This document shows positions 34,800-45,557 of a DNA stretch of 64,000 nucleotides, one piece after another. The position numbers and the translations under genes are program-made. Location: NCBI RefSeq assembly GCF_018687715.1, contig NC_056762.1, positions 29,190,864 to 29,254,863 on the forward strand, read 5' to 3'. The notes beneath the pieces are model-generated. The model did no database searches. It was given only the letters and a program-made list of their open reading frames with translations, and was not told the DNA's origin. The DNA comes from Carya illinoinensis. Lineage: Eukaryota > Streptophyta > Magnoliopsida > Fagales > Juglandaceae. Each line of letters starts with the position of its first letter. The first letter of the stretch is position 1.

Positions 34800-36880
34800 A
34801 ATGTTTTGTAGTAATGAAAGTTTTATTTATTCTTTTATACTTGTTATAAATTATTGATGATATGATTTATCTGAGAATGGAAATGGAGCATCCCTGAAAG
34901 ATCGCCCTAAATCAATAATTTTATTGAGTATATCATATGAGTGATACTTGTACCAAAAACTCATTATGATTTATGCACCTGAAGTTGCATAATTGAAATT
35001 GTGGAAAGAATATATATTTGAATGAACGTCTCGAATGTGCTCCTGAAGTAGCAATATCGAGTATGCTCCTGAAGTAGTAATATGAAATGCAAACGTTCAC
35101 AATATATTCTAAATTTGTGTCAGGTATTTCAGTGACTGAGCAAAATAATGAGTTTTTGATAAGAATCATTAATCACGTCTTACTAGATCTATATCATTCC
35201 CTGAAGTGAATGATAATGAATTTATATCATTCTATTCCCTGAAGTAAAAAGAATGATGCGTTTCATTCAAAGAAACTAAGAGATTGGACGTGATAATGAA
35301 TATCTTTTTGGGCCAGAAGCTCGTATTGGAAAAGCTGTAAGCTTTCTCTTTGAGATGATATTATACAAATTATTGAATCAAATATTATGATGCATCAAAA
35401 GATGATATGATTCAAAATATTTGTATCTTTTCATGGTTATCTTGATCATCCAAAATCAATTATGATAAGTCGAATGATTTTCATATGGACGTCCATAAAA
35501 GAACCAGAAGATTCTTTTACTATAAAGTCTTACTACTAGAAGTGAAAAGAAAAATTTGCTTGAAGCAAATAAGATGAAATTATTCAACATTATCTTGATT
35601 ATCATATGTGAACCAGAAGTTCAGATGATAATTAAATTTTGGATGCAATAAGATAAAAATGTCTCATATTCTAACTGCTAAAATCCCAGCGAGGATTGAA
35701 GTCCCTGTAGGACAATTAAGAAATTCAGCAGTCTAAAAACATGTATAAAGGCATGTGAGACTTATCGATACAAAAGATAGAGTATCTCAAAAGAGAAAGG
35801 CACAAATAATTTGGTGCTCCTGAAGAGGCCATACCCACAAAACAAGCAATAAAGTCCATCCAAATTCTTTGTATAAAATTCTCCTATATAAACTCTTGAA
35901 GAGTGCCTCCTGAAGAGGTTTTTCATGAAAATGTCTTCCCTTGAAGAGGGACAGGTACCTGAAAATAACGAGATCTCGAATAATGGAGAAATTATGGATA
36001 GAAATAAAATCGTTGTCGACAACGTATTTCCATATGAGATGGCAATTGATATTACCAGAAATAATGGAGAAAGTGAATCAAGAACCGTCGAAGAAGACCG
36101 ACGTAAAATATTGGCCAATATTTGAAAGAAACAATTCCTGCAGAATTGATTCACTAGTAAAATATGATGCATCGGGACTTATAGTCCAAACACCTAAAGA
36201 GGTGATGCTTGTTGAATGTCAGTGGGTATTTATGGAAAGGAAATAAAAATGTGATATATAAATCACGAGTCAGTTTCTCAATTCCTGCAGAATTGATATC
36301 ACTAAGTAAAATGTGATAAATATGGACTTGAAGTCCAAACACAAATGAAACAATATTGATATGATTTTAAAGTGGTTAAATCATATTAAGATTTTTATTA
36401 GCTTGAAAGTTATCGAAAGTTTGGATATGCATGATTAACTGCATATTTATATGGATCATTGGATCATGATATATATATATATGAAAATCCCTGAAGGATA
36501 GGAAATGTCTGAAGCTTCTAATATGAATACATCTGGAAATATGTATTCTATCAAGTTTCAAAGATCCTTATATAATCTAAAGCAATCCAAACGCAAATGA
36601 AAATAAGCTATTATTGCAGTTTATATATATGATTTAAATGTCATTGAGGCTCCAGAAGAGCTCATAAAAACTGCACATATTTGAAATATAAATCTGAAAC
36701 CCTTGCGGCTTCAAGGGGAAGATGGATGATGTTATTAGTCATGAAATACCATCTTTTAATACAATTAGTATTTCAGATTCATATTATGTGTTTGATATGA
36801 AATGTGCATTATTAAAGAAGAAATAAAGCACACAGAACATTTACCAAAAGATAGAAACACAAATATGAATATTTGTGAAA
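34800..36880 (+). pseudogene. Decayed Copia pol (integrase/RT linker and RT remnants)
   Basis: Only pieces are readable. 35925-36125 encodes the integrase-RT linker (EISNNGEIMDRNKI...). 36170-36245 encodes a VVQTPKEV..CQWVF-like RT start, and about 36540-36600 an RT block of the SLYNLKQS type. Frames change and stops occur throughout, with internal deletions. No active-site motif of reverse transcriptase is left. Confidence 0.8.
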
Positions 36881-36907
36881 TATTATTTTATTATCTTGAA
36901 ACAAGAA

Positions 36908-37333
36908 TTACAGAAATTTAAGGCACTTTGCCTCATTCTTCAAATGCTCTTGTTCTTCAAGAATCTGCATGGCATCCCTATCTAAAGCGGTGGGCAATCG
37001 AAAAGAAGACTTAAGCAAGGATTTTAAATTCCTATTCTCTTGCTTTATTGATTCTATCTTCATGTTGGACTCCAGAAGAAGTCGCTGAAGTATAGCAATA
37101 TTCTCATGGAGATCGTCAACTCCACAAGTTCTGGATTGCAGTCGCTGAGAAAATGCGACAATGGATGATGAGTATCGGGTACCGAGACTCACAAGCTCAT
37201 AGATAGCTTCATTATCTGCCCTACGAGTCAGATCATTATATTGCATGATAGCACCTGTGGTAGAGGCAGGAACAGCTGATGAACGAGGTACAGAGTACCT
37301 CATATATTGGCTATGAGAAGATCGCTGAGCCAT
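36908..37333 (-). CDS. Antisense ORF inside the Copia element, coiled-coil protein of unknown function
   Basis: A minus-strand frame of 141 codons runs from the ATG at 37333 to TAA at 36908. A longer in-frame extension upstream to 37705 exists, but a TATA-like CTATAAAAG (reverse complement of 37434-37442) about 100 bp before the 37333 ATG suggests the shorter start. The N-terminus is Ser/Arg-rich (MAQRSSHSQYMRYS). From about residue 70 to the end the sequence is heptad-like and rich in Leu, Glu, Lys and Asn, predicted as a coiled coil. It lies between RT and RNase H remnants, opposite to gag. I recognise no family. It is open while the surrounding pol is ruined, suggesting it may be a gene of its own. 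Confidence 0.55.
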   Translation of the reverse strand: MAQRSSHSQYMRYSVPRSSAVPASTTGAIMQYNDLTRRADNEAIYELVSLGTRYSSSIVAFSQRLQSRTCGVDDLHENIAILQRLLLESNMKIESIKQENRNLKSLLKSSFRLPTALDRDAMQILEEQEHLKNEAKCLKFL

Positions 37334-37739
37334 TGCAGAGTAAAAATGCAGAAAGAGATTGCAGAGTAAAAATGCAGTATGATTACAGAAAAGTGAAGAA
37401 GATGAGATGTGAATGAAAATGAGCTGAATATCTCTTTTATAGAGAAAATTATGATACAACATCTCTCGTGAAGCAAGAGAAAAGAGACGAAATATAGCTT
37501 CATAGCTCTGCGGCGCTTGACAGCACGTCTGACAGCTGCGATGCCTGACAGCATGCCTGACACCTACAGAGGAGTTGAAAATCCGCGGTGCTTGTCTGAT
37601 CTTAAAAGGCTGGCCACCGTTTTTATTAAAAAATGAGGTTAGCGGTTTAATGTTGATGAATTCTCCACTAACTGTGTTATTTACAAGAACTCCAGAAGAG
37701 TACAACTCCAGAAGAGTAGTGATGAGCAGAAAGATCCAG

Positions 37740-38222
37740 TTGTGATTATTTTATCAACATGGATCAAGTCCACAGTTAGTTGGATGTACAGATGCGAGTT
37801 ATCTTTCAGATACACACAAGAAGATCATTGCAATTCATGAGAAGAAAGTTGAAATTGATATCAAGAAGGTACGGTCAAGTGATAATCTGGCAGATTTATT
37901 CACAAAAGCATTACCAACTGCAACATTTAAGAAGATTGTACAGAACATTGGAATGCGGAGACTTGAAGACCTTTTATCATGCACTTTTCAGGGGGAGTAA
38001 CGTCTTGAAGACTTATGCTGATTGTACTCTTTTTCCTTCGCTAAGGTTTTATCCCACTGGGTTTTCCTTCGCAAGGTTTTAATGAGGCAATTTTAAAGCA
38101 TTTTACGGTACACATGAATATTGTACTCTTTTTCATTCGCCATTGGTTTTTTCCCACAGGGTTTTTCCTTGGCAAGGTTTTAACGAGGCATATTCATTAT
38201 ATGTGGTCATCCAAAGGGGGAG
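37740..38222 (+). pseudogene. RNase H C-terminal remnant and pre-LTR region
   Basis: About 37770-38000 encodes pieces typical of the end of Copia RNase H (QLVGCTDASYLSDTHK, then SSDNLADLFTKALP), joined by an internal deletion of the catalytic part. The stretch to the 3' LTR contains two similar TTTTTCCTT.GC.AAGGTTTTAA units and ends in an AAAGGGGGAG polypurine tract just before 38223. Confidence 0.8.
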
Positions 38223-38653
38223 TGTTGTAAAATAACATTGTAAAATTGTATGACCACCTTGAGCTAGAAGTCAAATGTACAGTGCATAGTGCCAGCATAG
38301 TACTGCATAGTAACTGGCATAGTAAATGGCCGACATCGCACAGTGTGCATAGTGCCAGCATAGTACTGCATAGTAACTAGCATAGTAAATGGCCGACATC
38401 GCACAGTGCGTATAGTGCCAGCATAGTACTGCATAGTAACTGGCATAGTAAATGGCCGACATCGCACAGTGCATAGTGCCAGCATAGTACTGCATAGTAA
38501 CTGGCATAGTACATATGCATAGTACTGCATAGTAACTGGCATAGTTCCCTTTGTACGCCTATATATATCGTTGAATTCTTTAAGAAATTCATAAGTTTCA
38601 TAACTTCTCTTGAGTTCTATCTCTCTCTCTCTCCTTTCGATAGTTTTATAACA
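38223..38653 (+). repeat. 3' LTR of the 33-kb Copia element
   Basis: A 431-bp LTR nearly identical to 33192-33600, with the approximately 60-bp tandem repeat at 38281-38520. It is preceded by a polypurine tract and followed by the TSD GTTTC. Confidence 0.93.
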
Positions 38654-40135
38654 GTTTCTTATTTTTACTCATATTTTGATGGGAAGTGGAGTGGTGTTTA
38701 GTAACGAATTGATAGTTACTAAAAATAAAAAACGTACCATTTCCACCATTTTCAGTGTGTGTGACTTTTCACTTTAGAGAAACTAATGCTCAAGAGAGAA
38801 TATATTCCTGGTAAATTTTACATTTTATCTTATCAAGATTTAATTTAAAAAATTGCTATGAATTTCCGTATATTTTTTATTATTATGAAAGAATTTTGTC
38901 ATATACAAGCGAATTCGTGTACTAATCTATATATCAATACTTTTAAGTTTATTTCCAGGGTGTTCAGCAATAAGAAATTAAGTATTTTTTTTTTATTGTT
39001 GGTATGGACTTAATTAATTTATAATTACCAATAAGATTAATAATCTTTCTTTTTAATTATGGAAATTTAAAGTTTTATTTTGTGTCACAAGATGAATGAT
39101 GATGATATATCATGATTATCTCCAGATGTCGGGAATATAAAAACATTATTTGACATCTCAATCTAGATTGTCCAATTTTGACACATGAGAGTTTGTTAAT
39201 TATTTGAGTATTTAACGTGTCAAGTACTCTAGCTAATAGTTACGACGAAGACAAAACATCATAAAAAAAAATTCAAAATGCTAAATCCACCAAATTTGCG
39301 ACTTGAATCCTGTTTTTTTTTTTTTTCTTTTTTCTTTTTTTAACTTAGTGATTGAAGAAGTATTTTTTAGTAATTTTGTGAATTTTTTATTTAAAAAAAA
39401 TATTTAGGAATATAAAAAAATTGAAGAAAAATAATTATAAAAAAAACACTTATCGGGACCGAGCTTCTGCTAGCACTGCTCTTATTTGTATTTGCTACAC
39501 CAAACACAAAGAGCTAGAGCTAGATCTCTTGTCTTCCGCCATAATAAAAAAAATAAAAATAAAAAAATAAAAAAAAAATAAAAAAAAAAACCCATATATA
39601 TACACATATATATGAGTACTTACATTAATTTTATTTAAAACCTAATTGTATTAAAACATATATAAAACCTTGTAAAGAAATCCTAGCTATTCCATGGGAC
39701 CCCATAACAAGTGTTTATATATATATATATATATCATGAGGGTATATAACTAATTATCTCTGATTTCAAATTAAACATCAGATTTCAAATTGAAGAACAG
39801 ATCCCATCAAGGGTAGGTGAGCGGCTTACCAAGTATTTTTTTTTTTTTATTAGTATTTGATAAATAGACTTCATTTATTCATAAAAGCGAAGTTACAACT
39901 GTAACTTGATACATATCGGAAAAATCCCAGATTACAATTCAACTACTCACGATTGGAACTCTACCAGTATACAAATTCTTTTCTGACTAGTATGATCTTA
40001 ACAACTATAACTCTCTACAAACAAACCATCTAAGAGACCACACTCTGCCTAAAGCAGAGATTGCAAATCACAACCTCTAAAGGAGAAGGTGACTTTCACT
40101 CTATGGACAAAATGTCCAAAAGACTATTATTTTTT
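38654..40135. repeat. Inner part of the left arm of the inverted repeat
   Basis: 38945-39440 is a direct copy of the BAHD 3' flank (24840-25380). About 39180-39840 pairs as reverse complement with 40965-41640, and 39840-40135 pairs with 40665-40965 at roughly 85% identity by eye. No reading frame of interest. A/T homopolymers are frequent (39310-39345, 39540-39590). Confidence 0.82.
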
Positions 40136-40965
40136 TATTTTTACCTAAATAAAAATGTCCAAGAGACTATTGCTTCGACTCCTCCCTCCCTCCTCCCATC
40201 TGGTTAGACTAGAAATTGTGTAGCCCTTTATTTTCCAGTTTTTCTATATTTTTCCATCCAAAGTATGGTGAAATGCCGATCTGCTATTTTCTATAGCCCA
40301 GCAACCGCCATGCATCCCACCGTAAGATTCCCAGGACACCGATCCTTTAGCTGAAGGCTTTCGTCGAATGGAGTGGCACGTGAGTCACACATGCAGGTCT
40401 AAGCATTGTGTGAGATCCATGCATCATCGCACTAGGAAGCTTCTATTGCCGCCACGCAAAGCGTTTCTGAGACCAAAAACCTCTATTTCTTTAAACTCGA
40501 TTGGTTGCCACACTCCTAGCATGGCGCGTATCCCTCACACGCCACCATAGTCCTTTTATCTCTTGTATTTTTCTTTCCTTCAATGTGAAAATGCAAATCT
40601 ACATTTGTAATTCATCATTTTTAGATCTATTTTTGTGTTTATTATTATTTCCTTTTATTTAGGGAAAAAAAAAAAAGAATAGTCTCTTGGACATTTTGTG
40701 TATAGAGTGAAAGTCCCCTCCTCCTCTAAAGTGTAGGGTTTGCAATCTCTACTTTAGGTAGAGTGTGGTCTCTCAGACGGTTTATCTGTAGAGAGTTATA
40801 GAAGTTAAGATCATACTAATCAGAAAGGAATTTGTGTATTGGTGGAGCTCCAATCATGAGTAGTAGACTTGTAATCTGAGATTTTTTCGGTATGTATCAG
40901 GTCACAGTTGTAACTTCACTTTCATAAATGAATGAAGTCTATTTCTCAAATACTAAAAAAAAAAA
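39845..40965. mobile_element. Possible foldback or Mutator-like element with about 300-bp terminal inverted repeats
   Basis: The two sides of the loop share an approximately 300-bp inverted repeat that begins AGTATTTGA.AAATAGACTTCATT on the left and ends with its reverse complement on the right. The 500-bp centre (40145-40660) is more GC-rich and holds only a 60-codon frame (40368-40550) that I do not recognise. Because inverted similarity continues outward to 41640, the repeat ends may belong to the larger palindrome rather than to a transposon. No clear TSD was found. Confidence 0.4.
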
Positions 40966-41507
40966 TACTTTGTATGCCACTCACCTGCCCTTGATGGGAT
41001 CTGTTCTTCAATTTGAAATCTGATGTTTAATTTCAAATCGATGAAATTAGTTATATATCCTCATGATATATAAATATGTATGCACACACTTGTTATGGGG
41101 TCCCATGGAATAGCTAGGATTTCTTTACAAGGTTTTATATATGTTTTAATACAATTAGGTTTTAAATAAAATAAATGTAAGTACTCATATATATATATAT
41201 GGTTTTTTTTTTTGGGCAGAAGACCTACGATCAAAGAGATCTAGCTCTTGCTCCCTGTGTTTGGTGTAGCATATATAAATAAGAGCAGCGCTGGCACGAA
41301 CTCGATCCGAGAAGTGTTTTTTTTTTTTTTTTTGTGATTATTTTTATTCATTTTTTTTTATATTCTTAAATATTTTTATAAAAAAAAAATTCACAACATT
41401 ACTAAAAAGCACTTCTTTAATCACTAAATAAAAAATAAAATAATAAAATAAAGAATAAAAAATAAAAAACAGGATTCAAGTCACAAATTTGGTGGATTTA
41501 GGATTTC

Positions 41508-41543
<36 letters not shown>

Positions 41544-42660
41544 ATGCTCTGTCTTTGTCGTAACTATTAGCTAGGGTACTTGACACGTTAAATACTCGAA
41601 TTATAATTAACAAAGTCTCATGTACTAGGAGAAAACAATGGAATTAAAACCTGCGGTTTCGTGATATGCACGTACGATTTCCAATTCTTGCCAATAATTG
41701 TAGATAAGCAACTTGGACAAGATACAATGAAGATCATGTATTGAAATCGTAACAGTTTTGAAGAGAATAATTTAAAATGGGCAAGCTCATGTTAAGTCTC
41801 TTTTACTCCTTGCGGAGATTTTCATTATTTTATTTTAAATGAAGTATAGTGAAGAAAAAGTACCGCCTACCAACTTTCATTTATAAATAAAATATTAATT
41901 AAATATGATTCATACCTACTTCATCATGATATTATATATAGATTAAAGTTTTGATTTGGATTCAGAGATAAGATTAGATAAGATTAGATAAGATAATTTT
42001 AGATAAAATATAAAAATTAAATAAAGTATTATTATTATTATTTTGAAATTTAAAAAAGTTGAATTGAGATTTAAAAATGTTGAATTGTTTATTATATTTT
42101 ATGTGAAAATTTAAAAAAGTTGTAATGATAAGATGAGATGAGATAAGACCACTTTCCAAAACCAGGCTGTCAGATATATATATTCAATTATAATAAGTGG
42201 CTATATATCTAATTGTAAATAGTAACTTTTATTATTTTTTTGTTAACTATTCTAGTTTTTTCGTTTAGTCTCGTTTTACCAAAAGGCCCTTAAGACTATT
42301 GATCATTTAACGTGTAACTTTATTCGATCATCCCGATTTTCTTTTGTCAGTTTTTAGAATTATAAAATGTGATAAAATTAAAAATTAAAAAAAAAACAAT
42401 AAATTAATAATATTTTATTGTTATAGATGATCCAATATGAGTAGAGACTAATGATCATACTTTGCTGAAGTTTAGATTTTTTTTTTAACTTTATTTTTTG
42501 CCTTTCTTTAACCAGCTTGTATTTTAATCTTTTTCCAGATAAATAAGCTATTGATTTTTTTTTATTTAAATTATTATGTCAGGTGCATCCCGAGGCGTTA
42601 GCCACGAGCCGTTCCCTAGTGTATTTATATATATACACTTGCATTCTCCATCATTAAATC
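40665..42660. repeat. Right arm of the large inverted repeat
   Basis: Reading outward, this arm is the reverse complement of 40135-39840, 39840-39180, 32885-32764/32528-31880 and 31570-31262 in that order. It lacks the LTR element, the MITE at 32538 and about 800 bp of other left-arm DNA. About 1.9 kb is paired in all. Confidence 0.8.
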
Positions 42661-43380
42661 CTAGTTAAATATAACAAGTCAAAATAATGACTTCTCAAAA
42701 CTGACAAAAGAAAATCGGGATGATCGAATATCTACTTGAATCATTCGTATGTATGTATTTTGATCCATGCCAGGTCAACAAATTATCTGTCAGTCAAAAT
42801 AGCTTATTTATTTCCAGATAAATAAGCTATTGATTTTTTCATTTTTTTATTTAAATTATTATGTCAGGTGCATTCGAGGCATTAGCCACAGGGCCGTTCC
42901 TTAGTATATTTATATATATACACTTGCATTCTCCATCATTAAAACCTAGTTAAATATAACAAGTCAGAATAATGACTTCTAAAAATTGACAAAAGAAAAT
43001 TGGGATGATCGAATATCTACTTGAATCATTCGTATGTATATATTTTGATCCATGCCAGGTCAACACATGATCTATCAGTCAAAATAGCTTATTTATTTCC
43101 AGATAAATAAGCTATTGATTTTTTCATTTTTTTTATTTAAATTATTATGTCAGGTGCATCTCGAGGCGTTAGCCACGGGGCCGTTCCCTAGTGTATTTAT
43201 ATATATACACTTGCATTCTCCATCATTAAATCCTAGTTAAATATAACAAGTCAGAATAATGACTTCTAAAAACTGACAAAAGAAAATCGGGATGATCGAA
43301 TATCTACTTGAATCATTCGTATGTATATATTCTGACCCATGCCAGGTCAACACATGATCTGTCAGTCAAAATAATTGCAT
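42530..43380. repeat. Three tandem copies of an approximately 283-bp unit
   Basis: AGATAAATAAGCTATTGA occurs near 42536, 42819 and 43100, each followed by ATTATGTCAGGTGCAT, a GCCGTTCC block and CTTGCATTCTCCATCATTAAA. The units are close to identical apart from scattered changes. The unit is the inverted form of DNA at 25600-25747 joined to DNA at 31258-31390, that is, the host DNA without the two hAT-like elements. Confidence 0.9.
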
Positions 43381-44368
43381 GGAGTAGATTATGGGTAAAA
43401 CAAAATCAATGAACGGTAAATCGGACTGGACAAATTCAGATTTGGTCCAGTTTCGAGTTTGGTTCGGTCCGATACCGGTTTTATTTTTCTTAAAACAGGT
43501 TCAAATCGGTTAGATTTCAATTTTTCTTTTTCTAAAACTGGACCGGACCGGTTCATATATATATATTTTAAAATTTTTTATATTGTATATAATTTTTATA
43601 TATAATATATAATTATACATAAAATAGTTTTGTATTATATGATAAATTACTAATTAATATAATATTAAATTTTAAAATTTTATATCACTATAGTTTATTG
43701 TATTAAAAGTACTTATACTAATATTATATAGTGCATATTAATAGTTATATCAATACTATATCACTATATGTTATAATATAGTACTATATTATATCACTAT
43801 AGTCTATAATACAATTATAATATATATTATAATATAATACAATATATTATCACTATAGTACTATTATATACTATAATATATAATATACTATATTATATAT
43901 ATTATATAATATATAATATATATAATCTATAATATATATAATCTAGTATATTAAAACCTAAAAGTTAGACCGAACTAGATCGGAAACCTGTAAAATAAAA
44001 GATACCAGTTTAAAAAATAATTAGTGCATAATCGATTTTGGCAAATGCTTCTACGAAACGAAGGAAGGCTAATTAAGTAATACTATTCGTTTCACCTACT
44101 TTGAATTCATGCTAATTAATTAATTACTGATCTTATTTAATATAATATAATATGAAGAAATTAGGGAAATTGACCCCATCCATGCATGCTTGATAAAGAA
44201 ACATGATGATATTATTCGCATGCAATATATAGATCATGATCAAGTAATTAAAGAATATATATTAGGCCTAGTTTGTTTCTGCAGATGAAATGAATTGAGA
44301 TAAAAGTTTTTCAAAAATTAAATAAAATATTGCATTTCAAATAACCATTACATGTATATATATATATA
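43380..44368. other. AT-rich intergenic DNA
   Basis: 43380-43560 is an inverted copy of 25385-25600. 43560-43960 is almost pure A/T with TATAATATA repeats. 44255-44345 resembles the TCTCATCTCAT MITE family and is cut by the LTR element that starts at 44369. No gene seen. Confidence 0.7.
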
Positions 44369-45488
44369 TGTTGAGGGAAAAATGAGCGTGTTGGCATATT
44401 CTTGTGAAAACCTGTATAAAATGGTGTTGTAACAAGTGTTGTTGCGGAAGGCTTGAAGTGGGCTTGAAGTGTGCTCATTATTGGTCAAAAGAAGCGACTT
44501 CGCTCGACCCTTGCTCGACAGAGCGCTCGAGCGAACTCAGGCAGATTCAACCGCTCGACCATCGCTCGACATACGGCTCGAGCGAACTCTGGCAGATTCA
44601 ACCGCTCGACCATCGCTCGACATACGGCTCGAGCGAACTCAGGCAGATTCAACCGCTCGACCTTCGCTCGACACTGAGCTCGAGCGAACCCAGGTAGAGT
44701 GTGTCGCTCGACCCTCGCTCGACACTGAGCTCGAGCGAACTCAGGCAGAGTCAACCGCTCGATACTCGCTCGACATGGCGCTCGAGCGAACTCAGGCAGA
44801 TTTCGGCGCTTGACACTTCGCTCGAGCCAATGTTCCAGATCACTTACAATGTAGGGTTTTGAACGCCTCATTTGATGGGAACTATAAATAGAACATGTTA
44901 GCTTCTGTTCTATGTGTGGAGAATCAGAGCAAAAACCCTAAAGGCCTCCAAGAACTTCTTAGAGCAACCTCTCCCCCATTTGGTTGATTCTTTCTTGGAT
45001 AAATATTTCTCCATCACAACACATACAAAATCAACTCTTACTTGAGTCCATTGAAGTGGACATTTTTGTTGGCCGGAAGAGTCCGGAGCTGCCGTTGATG
45101 CAGAGATCGAGAGGTTCTCGTGGGAAGCTATAGGAAGGTCGGAGTTCCGACACTACATGCGTGTAGAGATCGAGTGGGTCACTCGTGGTGTTGCAAGCCA
45201 AGTTTAGCTACTACAAAGGTTTTGTGAGTGTCTCTAAATTGGTTGTAACAAACTAAAGTTTCTATAGTGGATTTGAGGTGGTGTCTTACACCCGGAGTGG
45301 TTTTAGATTTTGAAGATGTTCTTCAAATGAGTTTCCACTCCGTGAACAAAATCATGTGTTGATTATTTGTGTTATTTGATTTATTTATTAACTGCTTGTT
45401 TGATTAATTTTCAAAAGGCCATAAAAATTAGATTACACCTATTCACCCCCCTCTAGGTGTAGTGTTGTGTAGAACCACTGCTTTTTCA
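44369..45488 (+). repeat. 5' LTR with 51-bp CTCGAG-rich tandem repeat
   Basis: The repeat zone 44509-44825 is built of about 51-bp units with CGCTCGAC, CTCGAGCGAACTC and GGCAGATTCAACC. The 5' LTR has one more unit than the 3' LTR, which explains the 52-bp length difference. A TATA-like CTATAAATAGA lies at about 44882-44892. Reading frames on both strands in this zone merely translate the repeat. Confidence 0.93.
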
Positions 45489-45490
45489 AT

Positions 45491-45502
45491 TGGTATCAGA
45501 GC
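45491..45502 (+). promoter_or_regulatory. Primer-binding site of the 44-kb LTR element
   Basis: TGGTATCAGAGC begins two bases after the 5' LTR, complementary to initiator Met tRNA. Confidence 0.9.
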
Positions 45503-45557
45503 GGGTTCACTCCGCTAGGATTTAGTTCCTGAGTGTGATCCTGCTGTAGTGGTTTAA

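Larger units (their letters stand above)
33192..38653 (+). mobile_element. Young non-autonomous Copia-type LTR retrotransposon
   Basis: LTRs are 33192-33600 and 38223-38653 with TGTTGTAAAATAAC...TTTTATAACA ends. The TSD GTTTC is at 33187-33191 and 38654-38658. The LTRs differ by about one substitution plus repeat-length indels, so insertion is recent. Inside: a primer-binding-like CGTTATCAGCACG right after the 5' LTR, an intact gag (33704-34753), a heavily decayed pol (about 34800-36600), an antisense ORF (36908-37333) and a C-terminal RNase H remnant (about 37750-38000). Because the LTRs are young while pol is ruined, the master copy was already defective and was moved by proteins supplied in trans. 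Confidence 0.93.

Noticed and set aside
40368..40550. 60-codon frame in the loop of the inverted repeat
   Set aside because: Short, no family recognised, and no supporting promoter or splice signals.
44509..44825. CRISPR-like look of regularly spaced repeats
   Set aside because: Tandem units without unique spacers, inside an LTR of a plant retroelement, and no cas genes.
44404..44871. Frames of 60-128 codons on both strands, Arg/Ser-rich and periodic (also 50840-51238)
   Set aside because: Translation of the 51-bp CTCGAG repeat in the LTRs.
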